DNA of 64,000 nt from Adenanthera pavonina (GCA_026686845.1 JAIVEN010000011.1:26832501-26896500); one strand, 5' to 3'. Positions 24,301-35,472 are shown, counted from the first letter of the stretch. The notes: generated by a model from the letters alone, not told the origin. Program-made: numbers and translations.

Positions 24301-25452
24301 GAGGATTAAGGTTTTTCCACCTCGCAAAGTTAATTTGCAGGTTCCTATGCCTTTCACCTCAATTCTCGCGTTGTTACCAACATAAAGCCACTTGCTTTGA
24401 TTCGGCAACCGACGGTACTCTGTAAAGGATCCTCGATCCCTGCTCACGTGGTCTGTGGAGCCTGAGTCAATTATCCAAGAAGAAGAAATAGTTTCTGTTA
24501 AAAAAACAGTACTTGAAACATAAGATATATGTGAATTAACATAATTCACTAGTATATTTTCACGTTCATTTTGCTCAGGGCAATCCCTTGCAAAATGACC
24601 CATTTTCAGGCAGGAATAGCACTTAACCTTACTCAGGTCAGTCTTCTTCTTCTTTCCGCCTTTCTTCCCTCTTTTCTTGAAAGGTTTATTTTCCTTTTTA
24701 AATTTCGGGCCATTCTTCTTACCCTTTCTTTGATATTTCTTGCCCCTTTTGAAATTGGGCTTAGGGTAAGAAGTTCCTGCTTCTTCAGTCAGATAGGCTT
24801 GTCCAGATGCTCTGTAAGCCTCTAGACGTTCATCTTCAAGCTCCAGGTGTTTCGCCACATCAATAAAAGTGTTTATATTCTCATTATGGGTCAAGTTGAC
24901 TTTCATGTGTTCCCAACTTGAAGGGAGTGACCTTATAACAGCCTGGATCTGCTGTTCGTTAGACAATTCATGCCCAGCTTCCTTTAGTTCTCTGATCATG
25001 CTGGCCATCTCTCGTAGATGCTGTTTCATAGGAGTATTCGGCCTTAACTTATAAGTATCAAACTTAATTGTTAGCCTTCTGAGTTTGGTGGTAGAGGTAC
25101 CTCCAAACTTATCCTTTAATGCCGTCCATATGGCTTGTGCAGTTGAATATTTTTCATACTCACACATTTGGTCATTTGCCATAGTGCCCAACATAGTTAT
25201 ACGTGCTATGCTGTTCTTCCTTTTCCAGGCCATGTAGACCTCTTGGTCTCTCCTATGTTGAGCTGTATTGCCGGCTTCTGGTTGTGCCATGACTATAGTC
25301 AGTGGCTCTACAGCATCTTGTTCTTCCAATATATATGAAACCTTTCGGTGCCAGATGTCCCAATTATCCCCATTTAGTTTATCTTCCTTATTTAGCTCAG
25401 CCATTATACTCTTTGTTGCCATCCTCAAATCAGTTATGAAACTATCCCACAT
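21397..25452 (-). pseudogene. Copia-1 gag-pol polyprotein with four in-frame stops
   Basis: A single frame of about 1,350 codons, with no frameshift. Domains in order are gag (about 24900-25400); a lysine-rich stretch and CCHC knuckle CYSCLKMGHFARDC (about 24580-24622); aspartic protease DSGSTDH (about 24450-24475); pre-integrase WHARLGH; integrase core with HSDVCGP and RTDHGREY; RT with VKTAFLNGELDEEIYM and LYVDDILL (about 22360); and RNase H with GYSDADW and ALSTMEAEF. Stops lie at 24298-24300, 23626-23628, 23128-23130 and 22783-22785, in and around protease, integrase and the linker to RT. The frame is otherwise fully conserved, so the lesions are point changes. This copy cannot make a full polyprotein. 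Confidence 0.93.
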
Positions 25453-25785
25453 AAAGGACTTCTATTATTGAGCTGAAATAAAGAATATATTAATAAAATA
25501 TACATGTAGCACAGTACAATATACAATGTCATATACTTGTATTATTTCTTAGTAGAACAATAATAATATCATTAGTTCAATGATCAGGAGACCACAAGTG
25601 TATCTCCCATCACACAGATACTAATGTTACTATTATTTTCTATTAAGATTTTAATACAAGTACTAGAATATTTAACTCAAAAAAAATATTTTAAGAGCTC
25701 CCACTCAAATAAAGCATATATAAAAAATTAAATCCATACAAGAACATAGTCATTGTACCAAAAAAATAAATAAAAAATACATAAA

Positions 25786-26304
25786 TCAAATAGAAAAACA
25801 GTAATTAACAATTTTCCGCTTAAGAATGCGATTCGATATTTTCATCGCTCTATTAATCGCATCGACCCAGGTGTAATCTGAATATTTCTTGTTATGTGTA
25901 TTCAGATTTTCTCTTAATTTAATAATGACGTTCGCGAAGAACTCAGCATCTTCCATATTCATCACAAAGTGTGAATACTTTGTAAGAATTGGATACAAGT
26001 CTTTTAAATGTTTTATTTTTGTCACATCCCTATTTGCTGTGTCTTGTGCTACAGGCTGGGTAAGAGGTTGATCTACTTCTTGATCTTCAATTTTAGGCTC
26101 TTCAAAAATAATTTCCTCTTCCTTTGGCCCATTTGGATCTGTATACACTTCTTGAAGTTCCCCAGGATTTTCTTCTCCTTCTAGAAACTCCTCATCAGGA
26201 TCTTCATCCAAAAATTCATCTTCTGGAATAAGTTCTTCCAAATACTCATAACTTGGAGAACCATATCCAACTATTTCAGTGCTTTCAGAATTCTCTTGCT
26301 TCAT
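25786..26304 (-). CDS. Accessory ORF between 5' LTR and gag of Copia-1, function unknown
   Basis: An uninterrupted 172-codon frame in the same orientation as gag-pol, ending about 330 bp before the gag start. The N-terminal half (residues about 8-80) is very acidic, with runs such as PEDEFLDEDPDEEFLEGEE. The C-terminal half is neutral to basic, carries KIKHLKDLYPILTKYSHF and NRAMKISNRILKRKI, and looks helical. I do not recognise a domain. Standard Copia elements do not have a gene here. It stays open while gag-pol has four stops. Just upstream of gag a good splice-acceptor-like TTCTTTATTTCAG (AG at 25473-25474) suggests that leader RNA could be spliced to give gag its own message. It may instead be captured sequence that is open by chance. 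Confidence 0.6.
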   Translation of the reverse strand: MKQENSESTEIVGYGSPSYEYLEELIPEDEFLDEDPDEEFLEGEENPGELQEVYTDPNGPKEEEIIFEEPKIEDQEVDQPLTQPVAQDTANRDVTKIKHLKDLYPILTKYSHFVMNMEDAEFFANVIIKLRENLNTHNKKYSDYTWVDAINRAMKISNRILKRKIVNYCFSI

Positions 26305-27295
26305 TATATATTTTTTTTTACCTTCAATAAAATAGTAGGAATTATTAAAATGATAAAAAAAATTTTTTATTAAAAAAATATAATGAAATAGCTCTAGACA
26401 GATCCAAATTTATCTCAAAACTAGCAAAATAGTATATCAAATTGAAGATCTCGAATTTAGGAATTTTTAGAAGCAAATCGTGGCCAAAAATACCCCTGCA
26501 CGAGCCCCCACGCGCCCTGTCAGCAATTCCCCTCTTTTTTTTTTTGGAAGGGCCCAACGTTCGGCCCAAAAATTTTTTTTTTATTTTTTGAAGGGCCCAA
26601 AGTCTTGGCCCAAAATTTTTTTTTATTTTTTTTTACAGGGCCCGGCTGCTACTGGCCCAAAAAAAAGAAATTTTTTTTAACGCAGCCCATGGTTTTTTTT
26701 TTTAAACCGAAACGCCAAAACGACGCGTCGCTGAGGTCATCCCTAACCTCCCGCCGGGTCAACCCAACCGGGTACGGACCCGGTGGCGGACCCGTGAACC
26801 CACCACCGTTTTTCGCCGTTTTCTCCTTCGTCCGGCGTTCGTTTGAGGCGTTCTTGGTGTCGTTTTTCTCGTCTCGACACCCTCTACACGATGGTGGCCT
26901 TCTTTTGTCCAAAAAATTGAGATTTTAATAAACCCAATTTTTTGAATCTCCTTCATAGACAGTGAATTTCTTCTGGCAGTTTCTCTAGATCCAGTGTAGA
27001 TTTTAACACTATTTTAGTAGTCTTATTTTCATCTCTTTATTCTCTACACTATGGTGTATTTACTTTCTAGGAAGGGATTATCTTACAGTACTCAAAAAAA
27101 CTGTACCGTGTAAAATTTTTTTTTTAAATTTTTTGAGATTCCCTATACTGAATCCTATTTGCTTATCTTATGAGTATAAACAGTATACAAATTATACAAA
27201 AAAACTCATAAGAAAAATATACACGGTATGCAAATTATGAAACTCAGAAAAAAAATTTTGCAGCGGAAATCGATTTTTCCTGAATCTAAACTCAG
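26305..27295 (-). other. Leader of Copia-1 with GGGCCC repeats
   Basis: About 1 kb between the primer-binding site and the accessory ORF. At 26549-26665 three units with a period near 45 bp each contain GGGCCC, a short spacer, GGCCCAAAA and a T run (A run in sense). 26700-26930 is unusually GC-rich for this window and holds an arginine-rich open frame on the minus strand (26649-26912) that may be an upstream ORF. TGGGCC boxes resemble plant site II (TCP-type) promoter motifs; that is an inference. Confidence 0.55.
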
Positions 27296-27307
27296 GCTCT
27301 GATGCCA
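27296..27307 (-). promoter_or_regulatory. Primer-binding site of Copia-1
   Basis: Minus-strand TGGCATCAGAGC starts two bases inside the 5' LTR and matches the initiator-Met tRNA complement TGGTATCAGAGC with one change. It would prime minus-strand DNA synthesis. Confidence 0.85.
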
Positions 27308-27308
27308 A

Positions 27309-27778
27309 TGAAAGAAAATAAAAGGAAGGGAAGACATACATACCGATCACGGAATATACTTCCACTTATAGAGGATGAAGAGTTCCAGGCGGTAGAAACA
27401 AAATCACTCGGATTTTGTTTACAGATTCACCGTAGATACACACCGGAAAAGAGAATATAGAGGAAGCGATTGAGAGTTTTTAACAAAGAGGAAGAGAGAG
27501 CGAGAGTTTCTCAGAGAGAGAATTTTTCTGAGAGATGCATTCTAAGGATCAGAGAATCTCTAATGGAAAGAAAAACTTCCTTTCTATCCTGTATGCACAC
27601 ACGTCCACTGAATATGCTCATCGTGTGCGTTGTGTGAGGGAGCGGTTCTTATTAACCATTCCCTCCCTCTCCAATTAAACTAAAAATAAAACTAAAATAA
27701 TTTTATTTTATTTTGGGTTTGGGCCCTTATGATTGGGCCCTCATTTCCACCCATTAAGGGTGTAACCCAAACCCAACA
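27309..27778 (-). repeat. 5' LTR of Copia-1
   Basis: 470 bp, next to the primer-binding site, so this is the promoter-bearing LTR for the minus-strand element. It is followed by the target duplication ATTGC. Confidence 0.93.
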
Positions 27779-27783
27779 ATTGC

Positions 27784-29155
27784 CTTATAATGAAATATGG
27801 GTTTCATAAAAAGTGACCGAAAACAATTTTTGTATAATAATTGACAATACATTGAGGCTTCAAAACATACCCCTGCATCCATTTAGCAAGCATTGTGATC
27901 GAATAGTAGACAAAATTTTCACGCCAAATGTTTCTAAAAGTACTTAAGAATAAAACAGAAAATGGGGTTAATAGGTTTGGGAATGAACAACCAGGATTCT
28001 CTCAATGAATATTAATGATGTGGCACAATCTGGAGCGTCTGTAAAATGAAATCTAGATTCTCAAATGATATGTTCACGTTTGTTGATGTATGCCACAACA
28101 AAATAACATCGTTTTGTAATGGTTGCATTGCCTCTGGAAAAAAATGTCATAATAGAAATTGATTGCCATGATTTTCTAACGACAAATATATAAGATGAAA
28201 TATTTGCACACAATTGATTTTCTTTTAAATTTTCAAAATTTAGATAATTAAATGTATAGATTAAATAAAGAGTCGTTCTTCAAAGCAGAATCAACTGTTC
28301 AAAACCACTAACTGAAAATAATTGAAGGGAAAAAACTTGGAGCTCAGCTTTGTGTCCTGTCTAGATTTCCAATAAGATGTTGGTCCATAGACTACTTGAA
28401 CAACCCACCGTTTTCTGCCCTGTTAACCCGCCGTTTTTTACAAATTTTCTTTAAAAAAAAGGATAATTGAGAAGTATTACCTATGTGGCAACATCTTTTT
28501 TTGCAAAATTGGACATTAAGGACATAAGATTAAATATCTAAGTACTTTTCTAATCAAAACTCATCGAGTATTCATTTAAAAATCAGTAATAATTTATTTA
28601 TTGAGTTATGGAATGAAAATTAATTGTCCAATGAAAATGATCAAATAAACAATTAAATTTTTTATAATAAAAAAACCATTGATCATTACTCATTTGATTG
28701 AACGGTTAGTGAAGAAATCATTGTTGGTGATAGCTAAATGCACTTATTAATAATGATTCAAATTCCCTTGACTCAGTTCTTGGTAATTCTGGCAATGGAA
28801 AAAGGAGAAGAAAAAAAATTCCTCCAGCGGGTAATTGACCCTTTTCCAATTTATTGGGGTGAAATAAATATGATTGGAATAAGAATATAATTTTCTGACA
28901 TTAAAACTAGACAGATACAACATGAGCAAACAATGCTGCGACTATGTTATGATTAACTTGTGGTTTGACAGATAACAGCACAAAACACAGAAAATATTGA
29001 ACACAACTGATAAGCCATACATCACTTCCAACAGTATCATTATATAAGTCTCAGTTTACAGAACATAAGGTAATATCACCTACATGCAAAAGACACAAGT
29101 AAAAGAACTCAGGGGAATTAATACAGAGGGAAATCTTAGGAAGAAGCAGAAATCC
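27784..29155. other. Spacer, no gene seen
   Basis: AT-rich sequence between Copia-1 and the minus-strand gene relic. Open frames are short and without domains. Confidence 0.5.
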
Positions 29156-29161
29156 TTTATT
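29156..29161 (-). terminator. Possible poly(A) signal
   Basis: AATAAA on the minus strand, about 200 bp after the stop of the membrane-protein exon that ends at 29364. Confidence 0.4.
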
Positions 29162-29363
29162 CACGAACAAATGACTTGGATATCCTAACAAGTAATTCAA
29201 CACAACGAAAAGCTCACAGTGATTATGATATCTATCATATATAACAATAAAGACTAATTGGAACTAGGGAACCAGAGAGATAAACACTATGAACAAGGGC
29301 TTATTAAACTCCATGGGAACTAGAGATCATGACAAGGAAGTGAACATTTCATATGGTAAAATC

Positions 29364-30829
29364 TTAGGCACGAACAATCGAGGCTGCGAGTAGTATCACG
29401 ATGATGGAGACATGAAGTGGAACTAGGGAAGCAGAGGTGAGGATATTCATGACCGTGGTTGAAATGAGGAAGAAGATGACCTGCATGCGAGTGAACCGTC
29501 CACCAGAAAGAACCATTAGGAAGACGGACAAAAGAAAGGCTGTGAAATTGAACATTCCGAGGTAGGCAAGCCATATGGAAAATGATCCTTGTTTTTTGAG
29601 CAGTGGGTGATTGTAGTTTGAAGGTATGGAGCACAAAAGAAAGGTCAAGATAGATGACCATGATGAGACGCTTTGCATGATTGCTCTATTTCTCTGCTTT
29701 GACATACTCTCACGTTCCTGTACTATGAAAGCAAAGAACTTCATATATACATTCATGAATTAGAAGAACAAATTGAATCTTATTTAAATAATATTAGGGG
29801 GACCCAAAATATATTTATGCCAAAAATAATATATTATTATTTTTTCTTTATTTAAGCGAACACTAAGTTTCAGAACACACAGTTATTATAGAACAATGTG
29901 AGGTTATAACAAAAGGGAAGCTTAGGCACTTGCCACACATGAATGAGAAACCAACAAATATAAAGGGAAATGTAAAATGTAAAGATCCAATTAATATAAC
30001 AATTAGAATAAACTCTAACAGACAAATAAAGCCGAGTTTTGGTAAATATGAATTTAGTGCTATTCAAAATCAGCTTTATCCTCTTGATTTTGGTGAGAAA
30101 GTCAATAACATAATTGGACAAGATTAAATAATGACATTAACCACAAAAATCAACAAAGTCAACAAATAATAAAAAGGGAAAATTATTGAAAATAGGGTTG
30201 AAGCACAACGAAGTGGATGGCTTACCTTATTCCCATTCCAAAATAGTGATTCGCCAATATGATAGATTGGTTCATCTTGCATCCTTGTTGTAATTGGAAA
30301 TCTTGAAGGAACGAAAAGTTTAGAACCTGCTGACATTTGAACCCTAAACTCCTCACCCCAAACATCATCCGGAACCAACAATACTCGTTTTACCCCAAAC
30401 TCTGGCAGTCGGTCTTGCAATTGGTTGATTGCTTCATTGTTTCCAATCTGGAAGCCCCAGGTCTCAAAGAGGACGTTGTTCTTGAATTTATCTAGTCAAA
30501 CCAAAGAAATGAATGATATTCTAATGAATATAATATAGTGACCCCTATAAGAACTATGAGTATCTTCTTTGTCCCCTATATATTTCTAGTACAAAAGCTT
30601 AATCCTTTTCAGAACTCAACATCATATATATATATATGTATATATATATATATTCTTGGCAAGTCAAAGCATAAAATTTATAAGATGATTGATGATAAAT
30701 TTGATCATGATATTAGAAATCTCAACACAGGATTGAAGACAAAAATATGAAGAGTGGCAAATAAAGTGGCTGATTACCTTTGACTTGGGGATCACGACAG
30801 AGTTTTTCGGCCATTGTCTTGCCGCATCC
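29364..30829 (-). pseudogene. NB-ARC (NLR) fragment spliced to a multi-span membrane exon
   Basis: Three minus-strand exons have compatible splice phases. Exon 30778 to about 30829 encodes a P-loop, GCGKT, then CRDPQVK, and ends at AAAG|GTAATC. Exon 30226-30491 follows TTGACTAG, restores the split codon, and carries KFKNNVLFETWGF, the kinase-2 motif as VLLVPDDVWGEE and GSKLFVPSRF, ending at AAG|GTAAGC. These are NB-ARC blocks most like RPW8-type helper NLRs, but the usual hydrophobic residue before the kinase-2 aspartates is proline. Exon 29364-29717 follows AGTACAG in phase 0 and encodes 117 residues with three or four hydrophobic spans (for example FSIWLAYLGMFNFTAFLLSV), a fold that NLRs lack. 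No start exon is found upstream, where stops appear. It is probably a broken or chimeric gene. Confidence 0.6.
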
Positions 30830-31215
30830 TGCTACACGAAGCAAGTTCAGATGATGCAGAGAGTAAGTTTAAGGTTCCAAGACTTACATTCTCCATGGTG
30901 GTCTTTTACAATAAAAGCCACAGAGAATCCTTCCATGGTGGAGGAAAGTGGTTGCAGTTGCACCTAGTGGAGGAACATAAATGATTCAATGAACACACTT
31001 TAACATAAGGGAAATGACATTAACAAATGGAACCAGGATTAATAGAGAAAAAAAAGCCTGGTATTGGCATATATGAATTAAATGCTCTTCAAAATTAGCT
31101 TCATCCTCTTCGTTTTGGGAGAAAATCAAGAACAGAGTCAGCAAAGGTCAAGTGACATCGTTAACCAGAAAAATCAAACAAAATCAATAATCAATAAACA
31201 ATAAAAAGGCAACAT
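29980..31215. repeat. Duplicated intron segments at 29980-30185 and 31015-31215
   Basis: Both segments contain, in order, a GAATTxAxTGCTxTTCAAAA block, AGCTTxATCCTCTT, GGTGAGAAA-like sequence, ACATxxTTAACCA and AAAAATCAACAAA-type runs ending in AATAAAAAGG. They flank the NB-ARC exons, indicating that the locus grew by internal tandem duplication. Confidence 0.65.
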
Positions 31216-31963
31216 TTTTTTTTTGAAAAAATAATATCTATTTCTCTGCCTTGAAATCCTTGAAATATATCCTCATATTTCAGCATCACAAAAGCATAAC
31301 ATCATATGAAGATCTGATTATTGCAGGAAAATATAGATATATGTACAATATTTATGTTGCTAGCACAATGTTTCATTCTAATCTCCCAAATTTAAATACA
31401 AGGTAATTGAAACCAAACCGAATCGGAACGCGGGCAGGTCGAACCTAAAAACCAGCAAACTGAAGAAGCATTACACGCTCCAAAATCTATTTTAATTTTT
31501 TGTTTTAAAAAAAAACCAACCATACAAATATATATGTGGAAGATTTCAAGATCCAAAAAATTTAACATATGGTATCGGCAAATATTAAAAGCATAACATA
31601 TTTATTAAACAATTTTAAATAATTAATTATAGCAAAACTAAATAAATTGAAAACATTAAATTAAAAATTAATAAAATTTATAATAACATAAAAATATGTT
31701 GAATCAATCAATAAATAATATAAAATTGTAATAAGCTGAATTGTGAATAGTGCATCTTATCTCAGGTTCTGCGTAAATACATATAGCTCATTTTGGTTCA
31801 AAGTTATGAAGTTAAAGAAAAAACTATGTTGAAAATACTATTAAATAAATATTTACATTAAAGAGGGATATTTTGGTAAAAAAGCTAAATTTGTTGAGGT
31901 AACAATTTACTAATAGTTGAGTGGATGAAAAAAAAATATGAAAAATAGAGATGATATTTGTAA
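31216..31963. other. AT-rich spacer
   Basis: No gene seen. It is bounded on the right by the target duplication of the solo LTR. Confidence 0.5.
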
Positions 31964-31968
31964 CACCC

Positions 31969-34419
31969 CTCATAACTTTGTTTTGGCATTGTGTTTAGAA
32001 TCGGAGGAAAACAAGACGGAGGAAGGTTCAAGTGGAGGAAAATATAGCTCCACGCCGTGACGAGAAGTAGGGTCGCTGCTGCGAGAGCATGTCCAGTGGC
32101 TCTTTCCGGCTGAAAAACTGGTGGAGCCGTAGTAAGATGTTCTGGAGCTGTAGCGAGAATCGAGATTTTTGTTTAAATTCAGATCATTTCAGTCGGACGG
32201 ACGAAGGAGAAATGGAGGAGAAACAAGGGAGCTTTGTTAGGGTTTGAAGATTTTGGTCATTGGGAGTATTTTTCGGCGTCCAAGAGCTTGGATTCAAGTT
32301 GATAAGTGATTTATACTCCTCCCTCTCTATTTTCTTCGGTTGAAACTTGGGGTTTTTCGGGTATAAGTTTGGATCTTCGGTTCTGGCTAAAATCCACTGA
32401 TCGAAATGGATGAAATAGGGTTAAGAAAGTGTGTTTTGGTGTTCCAGTTGCTTAGATGTGAGTTTTGAAGGGTGTATGTATGATTTGAGCTTAACCCTAG
32501 GTTGTTTTTGGTTAGAGCTCTTGGGAATCCGAAGTGTATATGGTTGAGTAGTGTTTGAATGGTTCTCAAGAGCTGATTGATGCATAAAAGGGGTGTTGGA
32601 ACCTTGGGTTAGGCTAAATTAGTTGAATTGTGATGTTTGGTTATTGGTATATTATGTCAATTGAAGAATTGTGGTATTGTGAAGATTGTTTGGTAGCTTG
32701 AGAGGGGTTTAAGCGTATTGGATAACTCGAGAAGTTCATGGAATTCATGTGTATGGTATTGACACTTGAGGTAACCGAATGTTTATTTGTATTGTATAAT
32801 AGTACATATATTCGTGTATATACATGCATGTTTCTTTCATTCCACGATATATGTGTTTTTGTGTACTGTTTTCTATATATCATTGTGCACACACAGCTAG
32901 ATGATGATTATGATGACTATGATCATTATGATGACGATATTGACATGACATGACATGATGCATACATGATATTGTGATATGATGATGATGATTATATGAT
33001 GATACATGAGTATCACCATATGGCATTGTGAGATTGCGATATATGACAGATTGGGTGGTGATGATGATATGATATATGATAATATATGTTAGGGAGGATA
33101 AGGATGGAATATATATATATGTTAGGGAGAACAAGGATGGGCTCCCTTGGCTAAATCACCTCCTATGGTCAGGAGGGGAAAGACGCGCAGTGAGCTGCAC
33201 CTTCCCTAAATCACTGCCAATTCGTGGTGGGAAAGGGGAAGGAGAGCCATAGTCAGAACATTAGTGTTACCTTTGACCAGGTGCACTAATGGGAGGTAAG
33301 CTTGGTGATGCCCTGGAATCAGTCTTCACTGACTGTTAGAAGGGAATTACCTATGTGAAATGTCCTGTTATAACGATAGCCCGTAGTTCTAGCTGTGTGT
33401 GAGGGAGACATGCATTCCATTTATTTCACATTACATTCATGGATTGTATGAGATATATGTATATATATATATATATGTGTGGTTGTCCCTGGTTACTGAG
33501 ACATTGTCTCACACCCTTCTCCCATGAACTAACCTTTCAGGTGACGGTTCTAGTACTAGTCCAGAGAACATGCATGAGTAGCATTGGAAGTGGGGATATT
33601 AGGTCTATGTAGTTTGTGTGTGTGTAATTTGGATATGTAACTTGTGCCAAGTAGGATAGAAGGTTTCATAATGAATGTATGACATTGTAAGGATTGTTAT
33701 GGATAGATATATGTGTGGTTATATACGTGGAAATGTGTTGTATGTGTTATGTATGATGAAAGGTAGAGTTGGGCCTAGTTGGTGTGTTTTAGGGCTTGTA
33801 GCCCATTTTGTCAAGTCGGTGTTCAAGGGGGTCAAATCCCAGAGGAGTGGTTTCTTTGAGATGAAACCTCTTTAGAGAAGTTGGTTTGGGGGTTTTGGGC
33901 TTGTATAAATGGTCTTTGAGTGACCATTTGCCTTTGGTGGCAATTGGAGGTTGTTAGTGATGAGTTTTGGTCAATAAGTGGACAAAACGGTTTCAGGGGT
34001 CAAGAATCTCCATACGAAGTTGGATTGAGGTGAAGTTGGTGTCTATGGATAGATTGAGACTAGATTGACTTGTAGGAGTTGGAATCAAGTTAATTGGAGG
34101 TTGAAGCATAAAGTTATGCACGTTGGAAGTTCACCCCAGAGTATAGAAGTTGCTGATATAGAAAACCAATAGGGGGCGCCGCGGTGCCACGAAGCAAGTT
34201 GTGGCGCCAAAGAGTCCAGTAGCAAGTGAAAAATAGGAGAGGTCTGGAGCCGCGACAATACTGTAGTGGCCGCGGCCCCAACTCAGATTTTGATGTTGTG
34301 GAGTTCATTTTCCATTGTTATGAAGTTTTGGGAAGTTGTTTTGAGATGTTTGTATTGTATTTGGTTGGATTTTGATGGTTTTGGTTAAATTCGGAGGTGT
34401 TTGGTGATAGGGTGTTACA
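31969..34419 (+). mobile_element. Solo LTR, Gypsy family 1 (Tekay/Del-like), copy A
   Basis: 2,451 bp starting TGTAACACCC and ending GGGTGTTACA, flanked by the 5-bp target duplication ATATT (31964-31968 and 34420-34424). No internal region is attached, so it arose by LTR-LTR recombination. Features shared with copies B and D are a GATGATGAT-rich zone near 32900-33090, CTTCCCTAAATCACxxCCAATTC, a GGTTACTGAGACATTxTCTxACA block (33492) before CAGGTGA, and a GC-rich stretch (34170-34280) near the end. The termini and length fit Tekay/Del chromoviruses. Confidence 0.85.
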
Positions 34420-34799
34420 ATATTTATGTAACATAATTTTTTATTCTAGGGTAGACCCAATGTAGATTTCCAAAATAAAGATGATGTCTTTGTAATTACA
34501 GCAAAATACAAGAAAAGTATGAGTACGTTACTTTAAATTATACTCAAGAGTTATTTTGTTAATTCTCTGTCCTCTGAACCAAGATTACTCCTCTCATTCA
34601 CCCATTAAAGAAGGTATATGTAGTACAAATGATAGTTATTTTTGCCTCTACAGATGCCAAATTTCATAGACTACTTCCATATTTTTAATAACACGTTTTG
34701 TGTGTTGTCATAGTACAATTCAAAGGGATATTACTGCCCAATAATAGATTAAGGATGTGTATTGATAGATAAACAAAGGGACGAAACGTAGTGACTTAC

Positions 34800-35045
34800 C
34801 AGTACGTATAAATTTGATTACCCCACAGTTTGGCCCAATTTTTATAATGACTTGCATCATTAATTTAACAAGGAAAGGGACAAAAAAGGTGGTGACTTAC
34901 CTCATTTGACAGAGAGACCTCTGGTTCATTTGTAATATTCGCTGACTTATTAGTTGAACATCCGGGGTTGTCTTTCCCATTCTGAGCCTGTGAGTAAAAA
35001 ATTGTCCATCCGAATTTGTCCAAATTTTTGTAATAACTTGCATCA
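34800..35045 (-). pseudogene. Two related exon-like modules with GTAAGTCAC donors
   Basis: Reading the minus strand, both modules begin near GATGCAAGT(T/C)ATTA and encode similar peptides (DASYYKNLDKFGW and DASHYKNWAKLWG). Both end at a strong donor, GAG|GTAAGTCACC at 34901/34900 and TG|GTAAGTCAC at 34800/34799. The longer one stays open through AQNGKDNPGCSTN to SLSNE, and an alternative acceptor TTTTTACTCACAG lies inside it. I do not recognise the protein. They may be relics of the minus-strand gene at 29-31 kb, now separated by the solo LTR. Confidence 0.35.
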
Positions 35046-35429
35046 CTTATTGGAGAATTTAAATTTAAATATATAAACTAAAACTGTTCAACAAATATAT
35101 ATATATATATGAACTAAAACCGTGGTGTTTTATGTCCTTAGGTAGTTAAATAATATGAGCACTAACTTTGAAGGCTCTACAGATTAAAGTGATATCACAC
35201 CAATTTGGATTTGCACCATTCACAAAAATTGCATATATATATATATAGGGTTAAGGGATAAATTTATTTCGGAAGTATCATATAAGGAGCTATGGACACT
35301 CCAAACAAACTTTCAGAGTAATGTTACTCATCATGCTTCAAAATCAAAACAATATCACCTTGCACTATTGTTGACTATTTGATTCGGAAATACTTTTGGG
35401 ATAAATTTGCTCCTTAACCCTATATTGTT

Positions 35430-35472
35430 AAATAAACTCTTTGATGTCTTTTTAGCCAAAAATAAACTCCTT
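35430..35472. repeat. Micro-insert TTTTTAGCC flanked by AAATAAACTC(T/C)TT
   Basis: AAATAAACTCTTT (35430-35442) and AAATAAACTCCTT (35460-35472) flank a 17-bp sequence containing TTTTTAGCCAA. Confidence 0.4.

Larger units (their letters stand above)
19784..27778 (-). mobile_element. Complete Copia LTR retrotransposon (element Copia-1)
   Basis: Two 470-bp LTRs flank 7.06 kb of internal sequence. The whole is bordered by the perfect 5-bp target duplication ATTGC (19779-19783 and 27779-27783). The internal order on the minus strand is primer-binding site, long leader, an extra 172-codon ORF, and a gag-protease-integrase-RT-RNase H frame, which is the Copia order. By eye the LTRs differ at roughly eleven positions (about 2 percent), so insertion was recent on an evolutionary scale, yet the polyprotein already has four stops. 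RT and RNase H resemble Tork/Tnt1-type elements; the lineage is an inference. Confidence 0.93.

Noticed and set aside
32641..33134. Histidine/isoleucine-rich frames such as repeated HH
   Set aside because: Produced by the GATGATGAT-rich zone inside the solo LTR, not coding.
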